Source of the DNA: Castellaniella denitrificans | GTDB lineage: Bacteria; Pseudomonadota; Gammaproteobacteria; Burkholderiales; Burkholderiaceae_B | Assembly: GCF_042653765.1 (NCBI RefSeq) | Contig: NZ_JBHSEZ010000029.1 | Coordinates: forward strand, 186,001 to 250,000 | DNA: 64,000 nt | Reading direction: 5' to 3' | Shown here: one piece after another, positions 6,521 to 14,527 of the stretch | Position numbering within the stretch: position 1 is the stretch's first letter | Layout of the letters: each line of letters opens with the position of its first letter | Translations under genes and position numbers: made by a program | The notes under the pieces: model-generated | Seen by the model: the letters and a program-made list of their open reading frames with translations, nothing else | Told to the model about the DNA's origin: nothing | Databases searched by the model: none

Positions 6521-8572
6521 TCAAGCGGCCAGCGCCTCGGCGGACTCATCCGCCATTGCTTCGGCATCCTCCGGGGCGTCCTGCTCCGGGCCTGCCTCCT
6601 GCACGGCATCCTGCGGGCCAGCGCCCTTGAAGATGGCGGGCATCCAGCCCGTACCATCGGCCAGCCGCTCGGCTTCGCTGGCAATGTCGGCCTTCTTCAA
6701 CTTCGCCAGCCGGGAAACCTGCTCCGGCGCGTACTCGCCCACGGCTTGCAGGATCGCGGCCTTGGAAACGTGCTTGAAGTAGCCTTCTGCGGTCGGCTTC
6801 CACCATGCAGCCATGTCGAGGCCCACGGCCTGCGCCAGTTCCGCGCCGGGCTGGTGCGGCGTGGCGCGAGGCGTCACCACGTCCACCGTGGAAGCCACGC
6901 ACACGGCCAGCAGCCGCACCAGTTCGTCTTGCGGCTTCGCCAGCAGCGCGGCGAATAGTTCGGCGTTGTCCTCCGGCAAGGCTTCACCGGCGACCTGTTG
7001 CAGTTCGCGCAGCGCCACGGCGGCGGGCGATTCCGGCCAGTCCGGGGCCATGCCTTCCAGTCGGTCTTGCACTTTCAGGCTCACGCCGAGCGGCAGGTCG
7101 TGGCCGTAGTGGCTTTCCTGCAAGACGGTCTGCACCATGCCATGCACCAGCGCGGCCAGCGCGACGTGCGGATGCCGTGCGACTTCGATTTGCAGCGCCG
7201 CCGTGCGATGGGCGCTCAACCACTGCGCCAGCCGGTCGGACAGGCTCGCGGCCTTGGGCGCGTCGTCGGCGTCCTCGTGCTCGTCGTTGGCGGCTTCGCC
7301 TTCGGTGCTGCCGAAACCGCGCCGCAGCTTTTCCAGCGTGCGCAGCGCCTTCGCCTCGGCTTCGCGCAGCAGGCCGCGATGAATGACGGCCTCGCCGTTG
7401 CGGTCGATGGTGACGATGGCACCGGCCACCTCGCGCACATCGGGGGCATAGCCGTGCAAGGCGTCCTCCGCGTCTTGCAGTTCGCCGACCACCTGATCGC
7501 GACGCTGTTCCAGCTTCTCGGCCTTGGCCTCGTCCTCGGCGTCGCAAGCTTCTTCCAGTTCGGCGTCGATCTTTTCGAGGCGGGTTTCCAGCGAGGCGAT
7601 GCGGCGGGCCTCGCGGGTGGTCGGCTCGCGGCGGTGGCGCGGGGCGTTCTGGAACGCCTGCCGTTCCTCGTAGGCCAGATGCGGTACGGCCTCCACCCAT
7701 GCCCAGCCCTCGGCGCGCACGTCCTCGGCCAGCGTTGCCAGCTTGTCGCGCACCAGCGTTTCCAGCACTGCGGTATCGGTGAGGTAGGTTCCGGCATCGC
7801 CTTCCGCGAACAGGTCGCGGCGGATGCCGCCGCCTGCCTGCTGGTAGGCGTCCAGCCCGACGAAGCGCACCAGCGCGTGCGTGGCGTCGATTTCGCGCTC
7901 GGTCAGGCGCTCGCGCAGCTTGGACGGGCTGCGCTGCCATTCCGGCGCACCATAGAACGCCGCTTCCTGCGCGGCGTGGTCATCGGTGATGGTCAAGGCC
8001 ATCAACTGTTCCAGCGTCACGCCACCGGCCCGGTAGTCGGCCATGAGGCGCGGCGAGACGTTCGCCAGCTTCAAGCGGCGCTGCACCACCAGCGGGGACA
8101 CGCCGAAGTCGGCGGCTATGTCCTCGATGGGTCGGCCTTCCTTGACCAGCGCGGCGAAGGCCGCGAACTGGTCGGCGGGGTGCATGTTCTCGCGCTGCAC
8201 GTTCTCCGCGAGGCTGACGGTACGAGCGGACGCATCGGGCACCAGCAGGCACGGCACTTCGTAGTCGGCGGGGATGCGCTTCTTCTTCGCCAGCAGCTTC
8301 AAGGCGGTCAGGCGGCGGTCGCCTGCCACCACCTCGTAAGCCTCGCCATCGGCGGAAAGGATGACGATCAGGTTTTGCAGCAGGCCGATGCGGGCAATGC
8401 TCGCGGCCAGTTCGGGGATGGACTGGCGCGGGGTCGTGCGGACGTTGCGCTTGGAGCGGCGCGGCAACAGTTGCGACAACGGAACCAAGATCAGGTTCTT
8501 GGCCGGGTCGGCCACTTCCAGCGGTGAGGCGGCTTCGATGGCGACGGCTTCGGTTTTGAGTACGGCGTTCAT
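6521..8572 (-). CDS. ParB/RepB/Spo0J-family nuclease-like protein of the element
   Basis: The 683-residue protein has an N-terminal ParB/sulfiredoxin-like domain (about 28-130) with the motifs VVAGDRRLTALKLL and SLAENVQRENMHP. A helix-turn-helix follows at about 145-170 (IEDIAADFGVSPLVVQRRLK). The long C-terminal part has an acidic coiled-coil segment and an alanine-rich tail. Large ParB-like proteins of this type occur in conjugative elements, where they are thought to help partition or maintenance; the exact role is inferred. The ATG at 8572 has AGGAGAAATCACC before it. The upstream extension to 9106 overlaps the DUF932 gene and is not used. No parA is adjacent in the window. Confidence 0.88.
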   Translation of the reverse strand: MNAVLKTEAVAIEAASPLEVADPAKNLILVPLSQLLPRRSKRNVRTTPRQSIPELAASIARIGLLQNLIVILSADGEAYEVVAGDRRLTALKLLAKKKRIPADYEVPCLLVPDASARTVSLAENVQRENMHPADQFAAFAALVKEGRPIEDIAADFGVSPLVVQRRLKLANVSPRLMADYRAGGVTLEQLMALTITDDHAAQEAAFYGAPEWQRSPSKLRERLTEREIDATHALVRFVGLDAYQQAGGGIRRDLFAEGDAGTYLTDTAVLETLVRDKLATLAEDVRAEGWAWVEAVPHLAYEERQAFQNAPRHRREPTTREARRIASLETRLEKIDAELEEACDAEDEAKAEKLEQRRDQVVGELQDAEDALHGYAPDVREVAGAIVTIDRNGEAVIHRGLLREAEAKALRTLEKLRRGFGSTEGEAANDEHEDADDAPKAASLSDRLAQWLSAHRTAALQIEVARHPHVALAALVHGMVQTVLQESHYGHDLPLGVSLKVQDRLEGMAPDWPESPAAVALRELQQVAGEALPEDNAELFAALLAKPQDELVRLLAVCVASTVDVVTPRATPHQPGAELAQAVGLDMAAWWKPTAEGYFKHVSKAAILQAVGEYAPEQVSRLAKLKKADIASEAERLADGTGWMPAIFKGAGPQDAVQEAGPEQDAPEDAEAMADESAEALAA

Positions 8573-8649
8573 GGTGATTTCTCCTAGCGGTGGGATGCAG
8601 CAGCGAGAGAAGCGGCAAGGGCTGCTGCCTGCCCCTGCCGCGTGGGGAT

Positions 8650-9474
8650 TCAGGCTTTCAACTGGCGCAGGCCATCGGCCAGCAGCCACAGGGCGCGATT
8701 CAGGCGCACGCTTTGGTCGATGCCCTGCACGGGCCGGGTGGTCTGGCGGCGGCCATTCGCTGCGCGGGCGGACAGGCCGCCTTTGGTCAAGTTCTCCTGC
8801 GTGCGGTTGAACACGCTCCACAGGTCGCGGCGGTCGTCGTCGTGGCGGCGCGGCATCAGGATTTGCGATTCCGTGATGGGCGCGGGCTTGTCCTCGTCGT
8901 ACTTCAACGCCAGCGCAGCACGGGCGAACACTTCCGATTCCCCGGCGTCCAGCGTGATGGCGCGCATGGCATCGCGCGATTCCTGCGCCCGGTCGAAGCC
9001 GTGCAGGACTTCGTAAGCGCCTTCGATGACGTGGGCTGCTACGTCGCCCTTGTGCGGCACGCGCACGTCGGCCACGGTGTCGCCGCAGACAAGGCCATTG
9101 CTGCAAACGAAGCGAAACATCCCGGCCAGCATCTGATAGCTGCTGGTGCCGTCATGGGAGTTCAGCAGGATGATTTCGTTGGCCTCGCGTCCGTTGATCT
9201 GGCTGGCATGGCGCAGCCGGATCATGTGCTTGGTGTAGTCGCGGCGGTCGTCGTGGCGCACGCGGGTTTGCGTCACCATGAAGGGCTCAAAGCCTTCCCC
9301 GCGCAGTTCTTGCAGCACGGTTGCGGTGGGGATGTAGCTGTACCGCTCGGAGCGGCTTTCGTGCGGTGCCTCCGCGAAGATGGACGGGGCCACGGCCCGG
9401 ATTTGGTCATCCGACAAGGGACGTTCCGAACGCAGCACCGGGGAACGGGAAGCGAAGCGGGATGCGATTTGCAT
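8650..9474 (-). CDS. DUF932-domain protein
   Basis: The 274-residue protein matches the DUF932 family found on plasmids, phages and conjugative elements, whose biochemical role is unknown. It starts at the ATG at 9472-9474, behind AGGAGAAATGCT, a ribosome site nearly identical to that of the parB-like gene 78 bases downstream. That suggests one operon. No signal peptide or membrane segment is seen. The longer frame to 9618 lacks a ribosome site and was rejected. Confidence 0.85.
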   Translation of the reverse strand: MQIASRFASRSPVLRSERPLSDDQIRAVAPSIFAEAPHESRSERYSYIPTATVLQELRGEGFEPFMVTQTRVRHDDRRDYTKHMIRLRHASQINGREANEIILLNSHDGTSSYQMLAGMFRFVCSNGLVCGDTVADVRVPHKGDVAAHVIEGAYEVLHGFDRAQESRDAMRAITLDAGESEVFARAALALKYDEDKPAPITESQILMPRRHDDDRRDLWSVFNRTQENLTKGGLSARAANGRRQTTRPVQGIDQSVRLNRALWLLADGLRQLKA

Positions 9475-10000
9475 AGCATTTCTCCTGACAAAGAAAAAAG
9501 GTTTGCTGTTCACCGCATACCGGATTCCTAGATTCGGAAGCCCAGCCTTTCGGCTGTTCGGTGCGGTCGGCACGAGGAACCCGGTTGGCCCTGTTGCCAC
9601 CGTCTTTCCTGAGTTCATCGCCCGCGACGGTCAGGAGCGCGCGGACGGGGGCCGTCAAGGAGGCAAGCGCAGGGTGGGTGCGGCCCGCAGGCGCAGCCGA
9701 GGACACGGCCCTGCGCGCCTTGACGGCACACGGCCGCGGGCTACAGTCGCGGTGAAGGTGATGAAGTCAGGGGAGACGGCTGGACATGGCCACGGCCCCT
9801 CAATACGCCGACCGCACGGCAAGCGAAGCGCGCAGGCCCGGATCTAGGAATCCGGGCCGGAGGCGTCAGCCGAGCGGAGCGAGGGAACGATGGAAGCCCG
9901 AAGGGGGCGAGACTCGCGTAGCGAGGCTCGATGCGCAGCACGACAGCGCGACCGGCCATGTTTCTTGGCCGGGGACGCACGACTGTCCTACGATCCCTCT
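9475..10000. other. Non-coding region upstream of the DUF932-parB operon with repeat B copy 1
   Basis: The 526 bases separate the minus-strand DUF932 gene from the plus-strand DUF6988 gene. A weakly related version of leader repeat A is seen around 9690-9770 (CCTTGACGGC followed by a GGTGAAGG block), and repeat B lies at 9818-9957. Short open frames here are not supported. Confidence 0.55.
9818..9957. repeat. Repeat B, copy 1
   Basis: This roughly 140-base block is closely similar to 12027-12155. Both share segments such as GGAGGCGTCAGCCGAGCG and GCGAGGGAACGATGGAAGCC, then GGGGCGAGACTCGCG and AGCACGACAGCGCG. Both copies end shortly before a plus-strand cargo gene and follow leader repeat A-like DNA. 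Confidence 0.75.
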
Positions 10001-10669
10001 ATGGAGGAAACCATCATCAACAACGACGATCGTTTGGAGCACATGCTCCACCGCTCCAATGCCTTGCACGAACGTCTGGATGAACTACTGGGCGACGCCG
10101 ATTTCGATGGATCGCCCCGTGGCGAGTCAGCTCTTGGCATGTGCCTGGTCGCTATGGAGCATGCAACAGCGATGCGAGCATTGATGGCGCTGCGACTACC
10201 CTCGTCCGCCGTCGGCCTCATGCGCCTGCAGTTCGAGGCCCTGACGCGGGCAATGTGGCTGCTCTACGCAGCCAGCGACGCAGCGATCGACAAGCTGCTG
10301 GCGCCACTGACGCTGCAGAGCGAACAGGCGGCCAAGAACTTGCCTGGCGCCAGCGAAATGATTGAGCAGATCGGCAAGCGAGTCGGACAAGGCGCGCCGG
10401 CGGCTGCGCACCAAATGCTTTCGCATTTCAAGGATGTGACCTGGCACGGCATGAACTCGTTCGTGCATGGCGGCATTCATCCACTGCGGCGCAGTGCCGA
10501 CGGCTTCCCGGTCGATCTTGCGCTACAGGTACTGCGCAGCTCGAACGGTCTGACGACCATGACCGGCATGACGATGGCAGTCCTCACCGGCGACGAGGCC
10601 GTGGCCAAGCCCGTGAGTAAGATCCAGCCGGCATTCGCCGACTGCCTGCCGGATCTCCTGAAACCTTGA
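10001..10669 (+). CDS. DUF6988-family protein
   Basis: The 222-residue soluble, mostly helical protein resembles the DUF6988 family by its central segment (GLMRLQFEALTRAMWLLYAA) and the SFVHGGIHP motif near residue 160. Function is not established. The ATG at 10001 gives a normal family length; the earlier start at 9890 would read through repeat B. It stands alone on + between minus-strand backbone genes and directly follows repeat B, like the defence cargo at 12251. It is therefore probably cargo. Confidence 0.65.
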   Translation: MEETIINNDDRLEHMLHRSNALHERLDELLGDADFDGSPRGESALGMCLVAMEHATAMRALMALRLPSSAVGLMRLQFEALTRAMWLLYAASDAAIDKLLAPLTLQSEQAAKNLPGASEMIEQIGKRVGQGAPAAAHQMLSHFKDVTWHGMNSFVHGGIHPLRRSADGFPVDLALQVLRSSNGLTTMTGMTMAVLTGDEAVAKPVSKIQPAFADCLPDLLKP

Positions 10670-10699
10670 ACGAGGCATCTTGCGACGCCCCGCGCGAAA

Positions 10700-11050
10700 T
10701 CATTCGATGATCCGCCCGGCCAGCCGCGCATCGCGCGCATAGGCACTCAGGCGCTTCTCGGCACGGAAGTGCAGATCGCGTTCGACCGGCAACCCGAGCC
10801 GCCCGCGCACGGCCGCCAGCTCCTGCAGGCTGACCCAGCCGATTTCCGGCATCCCCAGGCCCAAATCGCACAGCCCAAAGGCGTGGTCGTGGTCATCGGG
10901 ATCAATCTCGGTCAGCAGCCAGGTCGCGCCGGCGTCCGGCGTGAACAGCTTGACCACGGGGGCCGGATCGAAGTCCGGGTTCTCCAAGGATTCGCGGCCG
11001 TTGGCCAGCAACACGATGCGCTGCTCGTCGGTGATGAGTGCGTTGTTCAT
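10700..11050 (-). CDS. DUF2958-domain protein
   Basis: The 116-residue protein matches DUF2958, with the family signature VVKLFTPDAGATWLLTEID and the segment FGLCDLGLGMPEIGWVSLQEL. The family is common on plasmids and integrative elements and has no known activity. Start at 11050 behind CAGGAGTTCACC. Its 5' leader contains repeat A copy 1, including a short hairpin 23 bases before the ATG. Confidence 0.82.
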   Translation of the reverse strand: MNNALITDEQRIVLLANGRESLENPDFDPAPVVKLFTPDAGATWLLTEIDPDDHDHAFGLCDLGLGMPEIGWVSLQELAAVRGRLGLPVERDLHFRAEKRLSAYARDARLAGRIIE

Positions 11051-11072
11051 GGTGAACTCCTGAAAGGAAGCC

Positions 11073-11217
11073 GGGCGGAATTGCCCGACCCTTCCGGGGC
11101 ACGGCGCAGCGCAAGCAGTCAGGGGTCAACGACGGCCGCCAGGACGCAAGCGCCATCGGCGCGCAGCCCTTGACGGCGAGAACGCCGTGGCACGATGAAG
11201 GGAACAGCAAGACCGCC
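11073..11217 (-). promoter_or_regulatory. Leader repeat A, copy 1 (upstream of DUF2958 gene)
   Basis: About 145 bases here are nearly the same as 11858-12006 upstream of radC. Next to the gene start is the hairpin CGGGC-ggaatt-GCCCG, followed by GGCGCAGCGCAAGCAGTCAG, CGGCCGCCAGGACGCAAGCG and CCTTGACGGCGAGAACGCCG blocks. Two copies at the same distance from two different start codons suggest a shared promoter and 5' leader. Confidence 0.7.
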
Positions 11218-11305
11218 TCCCTCGCACCTCCACGCACCCGGGTTTTCGGCAAGTGCGCAGCACGCGCAGGCCCGCGAGGGCCGGAGTTGCGCCGCCGGGC
11301 GCAGC

Positions 11306-11326
11306 AAAAAGGGGGCCGAAGCCCCC
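11306..11326 (-). terminator. Rho-independent terminator of radC
   Basis: On the minus strand GGGGGC-TTCG-GCCCCC is followed at once by TTTTT. It lies 5 bases after the radC stop codon. The UUCG loop and U-run make a textbook terminator. Confidence 0.9.
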
Positions 11327-11331
11327 AATGG

Positions 11332-11838
11332 TCAAAGCAGGCCGCGTTCGGCGAATGACGTGGTGCGAGTCCCCGCAACGATGACGTGATCCAGCGTGCG
11401 AATGTCCACCAGCGCCAGCGCCTGCCGAAGCTGCGAGGTCATCGCCTTGTCGGCCGCGCTCGGCTCGGAGTTTCCGCTCGGATGGTTGTGCGAAACGATG
11501 ACCGCCGCCGCATTGAGCCGCAGCGCCTGCTTCACCACCTCGCGCGGATGCACCTCGGCGGCGTCGATCGTGCCGCGGAACATCTCCACGTAGTCGATCA
11601 GCCGATGGCGCGTGTCGAGGAACAACACCGCGAAGACTTCGTGCTCGAAGCCGGCCAGCTTGGCGCGCAGGTAGTCCTTCACCGCCTCCGGCGAAGTGAA
11701 CGCCTCGCCGCGCTGCATCTTCTGTTCGATGACCTGGCGCGCGGCTTCCAGAATCTGGTCGGCGTCCGCCAGCCGATAGCGCCCACGGCCATCGCGCACC
11801 ATCAGCGGGGTGTCGAGAGTGAGGGTCAGTTGCGACAT
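11332..11838 (-). CDS. radC: RadC-family (JAB/MPN domain) protein
   Basis: The 168-residue protein consists mainly of the JAB1/MPN metalloprotease-like domain, with the zinc motif SHNHPSG and Asp in EPSAADK. It lacks the N-terminal HhH region of chromosomal RadC. Such short RadC-like proteins are frequent on conjugative elements; a DNA-repair role is not proven. The start at 11838 lies 20 bases downstream of the hairpin of leader repeat A copy 2. Confidence 0.88.
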   Translation of the reverse strand: MSQLTLTLDTPLMVRDGRGRYRLADADQILEAARQVIEQKMQRGEAFTSPEAVKDYLRAKLAGFEHEVFAVLFLDTRHRLIDYVEMFRGTIDAAEVHPREVVKQALRLNAAAVIVSHNHPSGNSEPSAADKAMTSQLRQALALVDIRTLDHVIVAGTRTTSFAERGLL

Positions 11839-11857
11839 GATCGTGCTCCGGTTGCTC

Positions 11858-12006
11858 GGGCGGAATTGCCCGGAACCGGTGCCAGCACGGCGCAGCGCAA
11901 GCAGTCAGGGGTCGCAGACGGCCGCCAGGACGCAAGCGCGCATGGCGCGCGCCGCCCTTGACGGCGAGAACGCCGTGGTACGGTGAAGGGAAACAGCAAG
12001 ACCGCC
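11858..12006 (-). promoter_or_regulatory. Leader repeat A, copy 2 (upstream of radC)
   Basis: This is the second nearly identical copy of the leader found at 11073-11217, again with the CGGGC/GCCCG hairpin close to the start codon of the minus-strand gene. With repeat B (12027-12155) it fills the 412-base gap between radC and the TIR gene. I see no other gene in that gap. Confidence 0.7.
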
Positions 12007-12026
12007 CCATGCCATACACGAACCCT

Positions 12027-12155
12027 GGCAAGCGGAGCGCGCAGGCCCAGCAGGGCCGGAGGCGTCAGCCGAGCGTCGCGAGGGAACGATGGAAGCCCGC
12101 AGGGGCGAGACTCGCGCAGCGGGGCTTGATGCGTAGCACGACAGCGCGGCCCGAC
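12027..12155. repeat. Repeat B, copy 2
   Basis: This copy is closely similar to 9818-9957 over its full length. It ends about 95 bases before the start of the TIR-SLOG-ThsB-like gene set, as copy 1 ends before the DUF6988 gene. Confidence 0.75.
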
Positions 12156-12250
12156 CGGGGACGCCCGAAATCGGCTATCTTTGAAGGAGATTCCCGCATT
12201 GGGTTTCGTAAGGTCAGATAGGCGAGAACACTGAAATCACAAGGAAGAGC

Positions 12251-13393
12251 ATGGCCGCCCTCTATCAACTTGCAGTGCTTGGTTCGCCAACCGACGCCCA
12301 GATTTCTGAGCTTGAAGAAATCGTCGGAACTGCCGTAGGCATGTTCAACTTGCGACTAGGACATGAAGTTGGATGGGAGGTGCGCCCGGAAGCGTTTAAC
12401 CCCGACCAACAGCGCTCATCCGCTGCAGTATTTTTCGGGGGCGACAATCCACCTCTCGCCAACGTGGCGAAGTTGCTGGAGCGAGGCATCCCGCTACTGC
12501 CGATAGCATCCGACGTCAATCGAGTTAACGCAGAGATTCCTGAATTACTGCGACCTCTCAACTGCTTAGCCTATGCCGCCAACGGGTCACAGCGTGTCGC
12601 GACCGCTTTACTTGAGTGTGCGGGGTTGCTACCTCGCCAGCGTCGAGTGTTCGTAAGTTACCGCCGGGGCGAAGCCCGTGAGGCAGCCTTGCAGCTCTTT
12701 GACGCCTTATCTGCTCGGCTATTCGATGTGTTTCTCGATACGCATGGGATTCCACCTGCGGAAGATTTTCAGACGATGCTATGGCATCGCCTTTGCGATT
12801 CCGACGTTCTTGTGATGCTTGACACGCCAGGCTACTTTGAAAGCCGCTGGACAAGCGCAGAGTTCGGACGCGCTCTGGCGAAAGGCATCAGCGTCTTACG
12901 GGTTGGCTGGCCAGACTGCACGCCATCTGCGCGAACAGCCACCGCCAGTCGCGCAGAATTGTTGCCCGACGAAGTGGATGCGGCCACAGGACGCCTCGCG
13001 GACAGCGCTGTGGAGCGAATCTGTCTACAGCTCGAAGAAGTTCGCAGCCAAAGCCATGCGGTCCGTTCCGTCAATCTAGTGAGCAATTTGCGCAACACTA
13101 TTCAAACGATTGGCGGTCAACTTGTCGGCGTTGGACCGAACAAGGCGGTCTATATCCGACTGCCGGATGGCCGGAATGTCGTCGTCTACCCAACAGTTGG
13201 TGTCCCCACGTCGACCACGTTGCATGACGCATCCACCAATTCGCCAGATCAATCGGTTGCCGTCGTTTACGATCATGTTGGCTTGCATCCCCGGTGGCTG
13301 GGGCATTTGGACTGGCTGGGCCAGCATATCCACTCTGCGCGGTGGGTCAAAGCCAGCGAGGCTGGATGGCAATTTGCGGACTGGGAGGCCTGA
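12251..13393 (+). CDS. TIR-domain protein, candidate defence effector or NADase
   Basis: The 380-residue protein has three parts. Residues 1-128 form an alpha/beta domain that I do not recognise. Residues 131-218 form a TIR domain (RRVFVSYRRGEAREAALQLF; the likely catalytic Glu is Glu204 in SRWTSAEF). Residues 285-380 form a C-terminal domain rich in beta and Trp/His. TIR domains in bacterial immunity cleave NAD+ or make cyclic ADP-ribose signals. The ATG at 12251 follows AAGGAAG. The next gene (SLOG) starts 3 bases after the stop, so the two are tightly coupled. Base composition is lower in GC than the backbone. The role as effector is inferred from family and neighbours. Confidence 0.75.
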   Translation: MAALYQLAVLGSPTDAQISELEEIVGTAVGMFNLRLGHEVGWEVRPEAFNPDQQRSSAAVFFGGDNPPLANVAKLLERGIPLLPIASDVNRVNAEIPELLRPLNCLAYAANGSQRVATALLECAGLLPRQRRVFVSYRRGEAREAALQLFDALSARLFDVFLDTHGIPPAEDFQTMLWHRLCDSDVLVMLDTPGYFESRWTSAEFGRALAKGISVLRVGWPDCTPSARTATASRAELLPDEVDAATGRLADSAVERICLQLEEVRSQSHAVRSVNLVSNLRNTIQTIGGQLVGVGPNKAVYIRLPDGRNVVVYPTVGVPTSTTLHDASTNSPDQSVAVVYDHVGLHPRWLGHLDWLGQHIHSARWVKASEAGWQFADWEA

Positions 13394-13396
13394 ATC

Positions 13397-13984
13397 GTGA
13401 GCGCAATCTTCCTTTCAGCCAGTGTCCCACTTGTCGGCCGCGGCTCGTATCACGAGACCGCCAATCCATTCCTCATCCAATGCGCTGTGAGGGAACTGGT
13501 CATGGCCGTCATTCGTCAGCACAAGATCGTGTGGGGAGGCCATCCCGCTATCACGCCTATGATCTGGAGCATTTGTGAGGATTTGGGTGTCGATTATTCT
13601 GGGGCCGTGGTTCTGTATCAGAGCACGTTCTTCAAGGATCGTTACCCGGAAGAAAACGACCGTTTTCACAATGTAGTATTCACCAATGCAGTTGCCGGTG
13701 ACAGAGAGGCGAGCCTGCTGCTAATGCGGGAAGAAATGCTGTCGCGCGATGATCTCGTTGCCGCTGTTTTCATCGGCGGCATGGAAGGAGTGGAAGCCGA
13801 GCATGAACTCTTCAGGAAATTCCACCCCGCCGCCAAAGTTCTGCCCGTACCGTCGCCAGGCGGGGCGGCCTTGAACTTGGCCAAAGATCAAGGTTATTTC
13901 GCCGATGCGGATCTTGGTGATGTGGACTTCGCGCAACTCTTTCACACGCACCTCGCATTGAACATTCAAGGTGCAGCGAGTTGA
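13397..13984 (+). CDS. SLOG-domain protein, candidate nucleotide-signal sensor
   Basis: The 195-residue protein is made almost entirely of a SLOG (Rossmann-like, TRPM/LOG-related) domain. Motifs are IFLSASVP at 4-11, VWGGHPAITP at 45-54, VFIGGMEGVEAE at 124-135 and SPGGAA at 153-158. SLOG domains bind nucleotide-derived ligands; in Thoeris ThsA a SLOG domain senses the cyclic ADP-ribose signal made by the TIR protein. Here it is a separate polypeptide between two TIR genes. It starts with GTG at 13397 behind GGGAGG. No catalytic domain is attached, so a sensor or regulatory subunit for the TIR protein upstream is the best guess. Confidence 0.75.
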   Translation: MSAIFLSASVPLVGRGSYHETANPFLIQCAVRELVMAVIRQHKIVWGGHPAITPMIWSICEDLGVDYSGAVVLYQSTFFKDRYPEENDRFHNVVFTNAVAGDREASLLLMREEMLSRDDLVAAVFIGGMEGVEAEHELFRKFHPAAKVLPVPSPGGAALNLAKDQGYFADADLGDVDFAQLFHTHLALNIQGAAS

Positions 13985-14025
13985 GTCTCCTCTGCAGATT
14001 TACATGATCCAACAAAGGACTCGCC

Positions 14026-14511
14026 ATGCCACGGAAAATCTTCTATAGCTTCCACTATCAACGCGACAGTTGGCGCGCCTCCAAGATACGGAATATTGGT
14101 GTTGTTGAGGGCAACCAACCAGCAAGCGATAACAAATGGGAAGAAGTGAAGCGAGGCGGCGAGGCCGCAATCAAGCGCTGGATCGACGATCAGCTGCAAG
14201 GACGGACATGCACAATTGTTCTGGTCGGAGCCGAAACGGCGAATCGCCCCTGGATTCGATATGAGATTGAGCAGTCATGGAATAGTGGCAAGGGACTCTT
14301 GGGGATACGAGTCCATAAGCTGCTGGACCACAACCAGCAACCATCAGTTGCCGGGGCCAATCCATTTGACTCATTTACCTTGAACGACGGTAGAAAGCTA
14401 TCCACCGTCGTCCGCATGTACGATCCACCAGGGGCCACGAGCAGTGCGGCCTATAACCACATCAGTGACAACCTGTCGGGCTGGATTGAAGCGGCGATCG
14501 CTGCGCGCTAA
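14026..14511 (+). CDS. ThsB-like TIR protein (DUF1863 / MTH538-type)
   Basis: The 161-residue protein matches the ThsB-type TIR-like family: KIFYSFHYQRD at the start, IVLVGAETANRPWIRYEIEQSW in the core (candidate catalytic Glu80), then GIRVHKL and ANPFDSF. In Thoeris, ThsB detects infection and makes a cyclic ADP-ribose isomer. The gene is third in the plus-strand set, 41 bases after the SLOG gene, with AAAGGAC before the ATG at 14026. No SIR2-type ThsA is in the window, so any partner effector would be the TIR protein at 12251 or the minus-strand genes. Confidence 0.8.
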   Translation: MPRKIFYSFHYQRDSWRASKIRNIGVVEGNQPASDNKWEEVKRGGEAAIKRWIDDQLQGRTCTIVLVGAETANRPWIRYEIEQSWNSGKGLLGIRVHKLLDHNQQPSVAGANPFDSFTLNDGRKLSTVVRMYDPPGATSSAAYNHISDNLSGWIEAAIAAR

Positions 14512-14527
14512 GAAGCCAAGCCTCTCG

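Noticed and set aside
8573..9106. 178-residue N-terminal extension of the ParB-like protein
   Set aside because: It overlaps the DUF932 gene and lacks a ribosome site, while the ATG at 8572 has a strong one.
9475..12155. CRISPR array, considered because of repeated segments
   Set aside because: The repeats are long (about 140 bases), only two or three copies each, separated by whole genes and not by uniform spacers.
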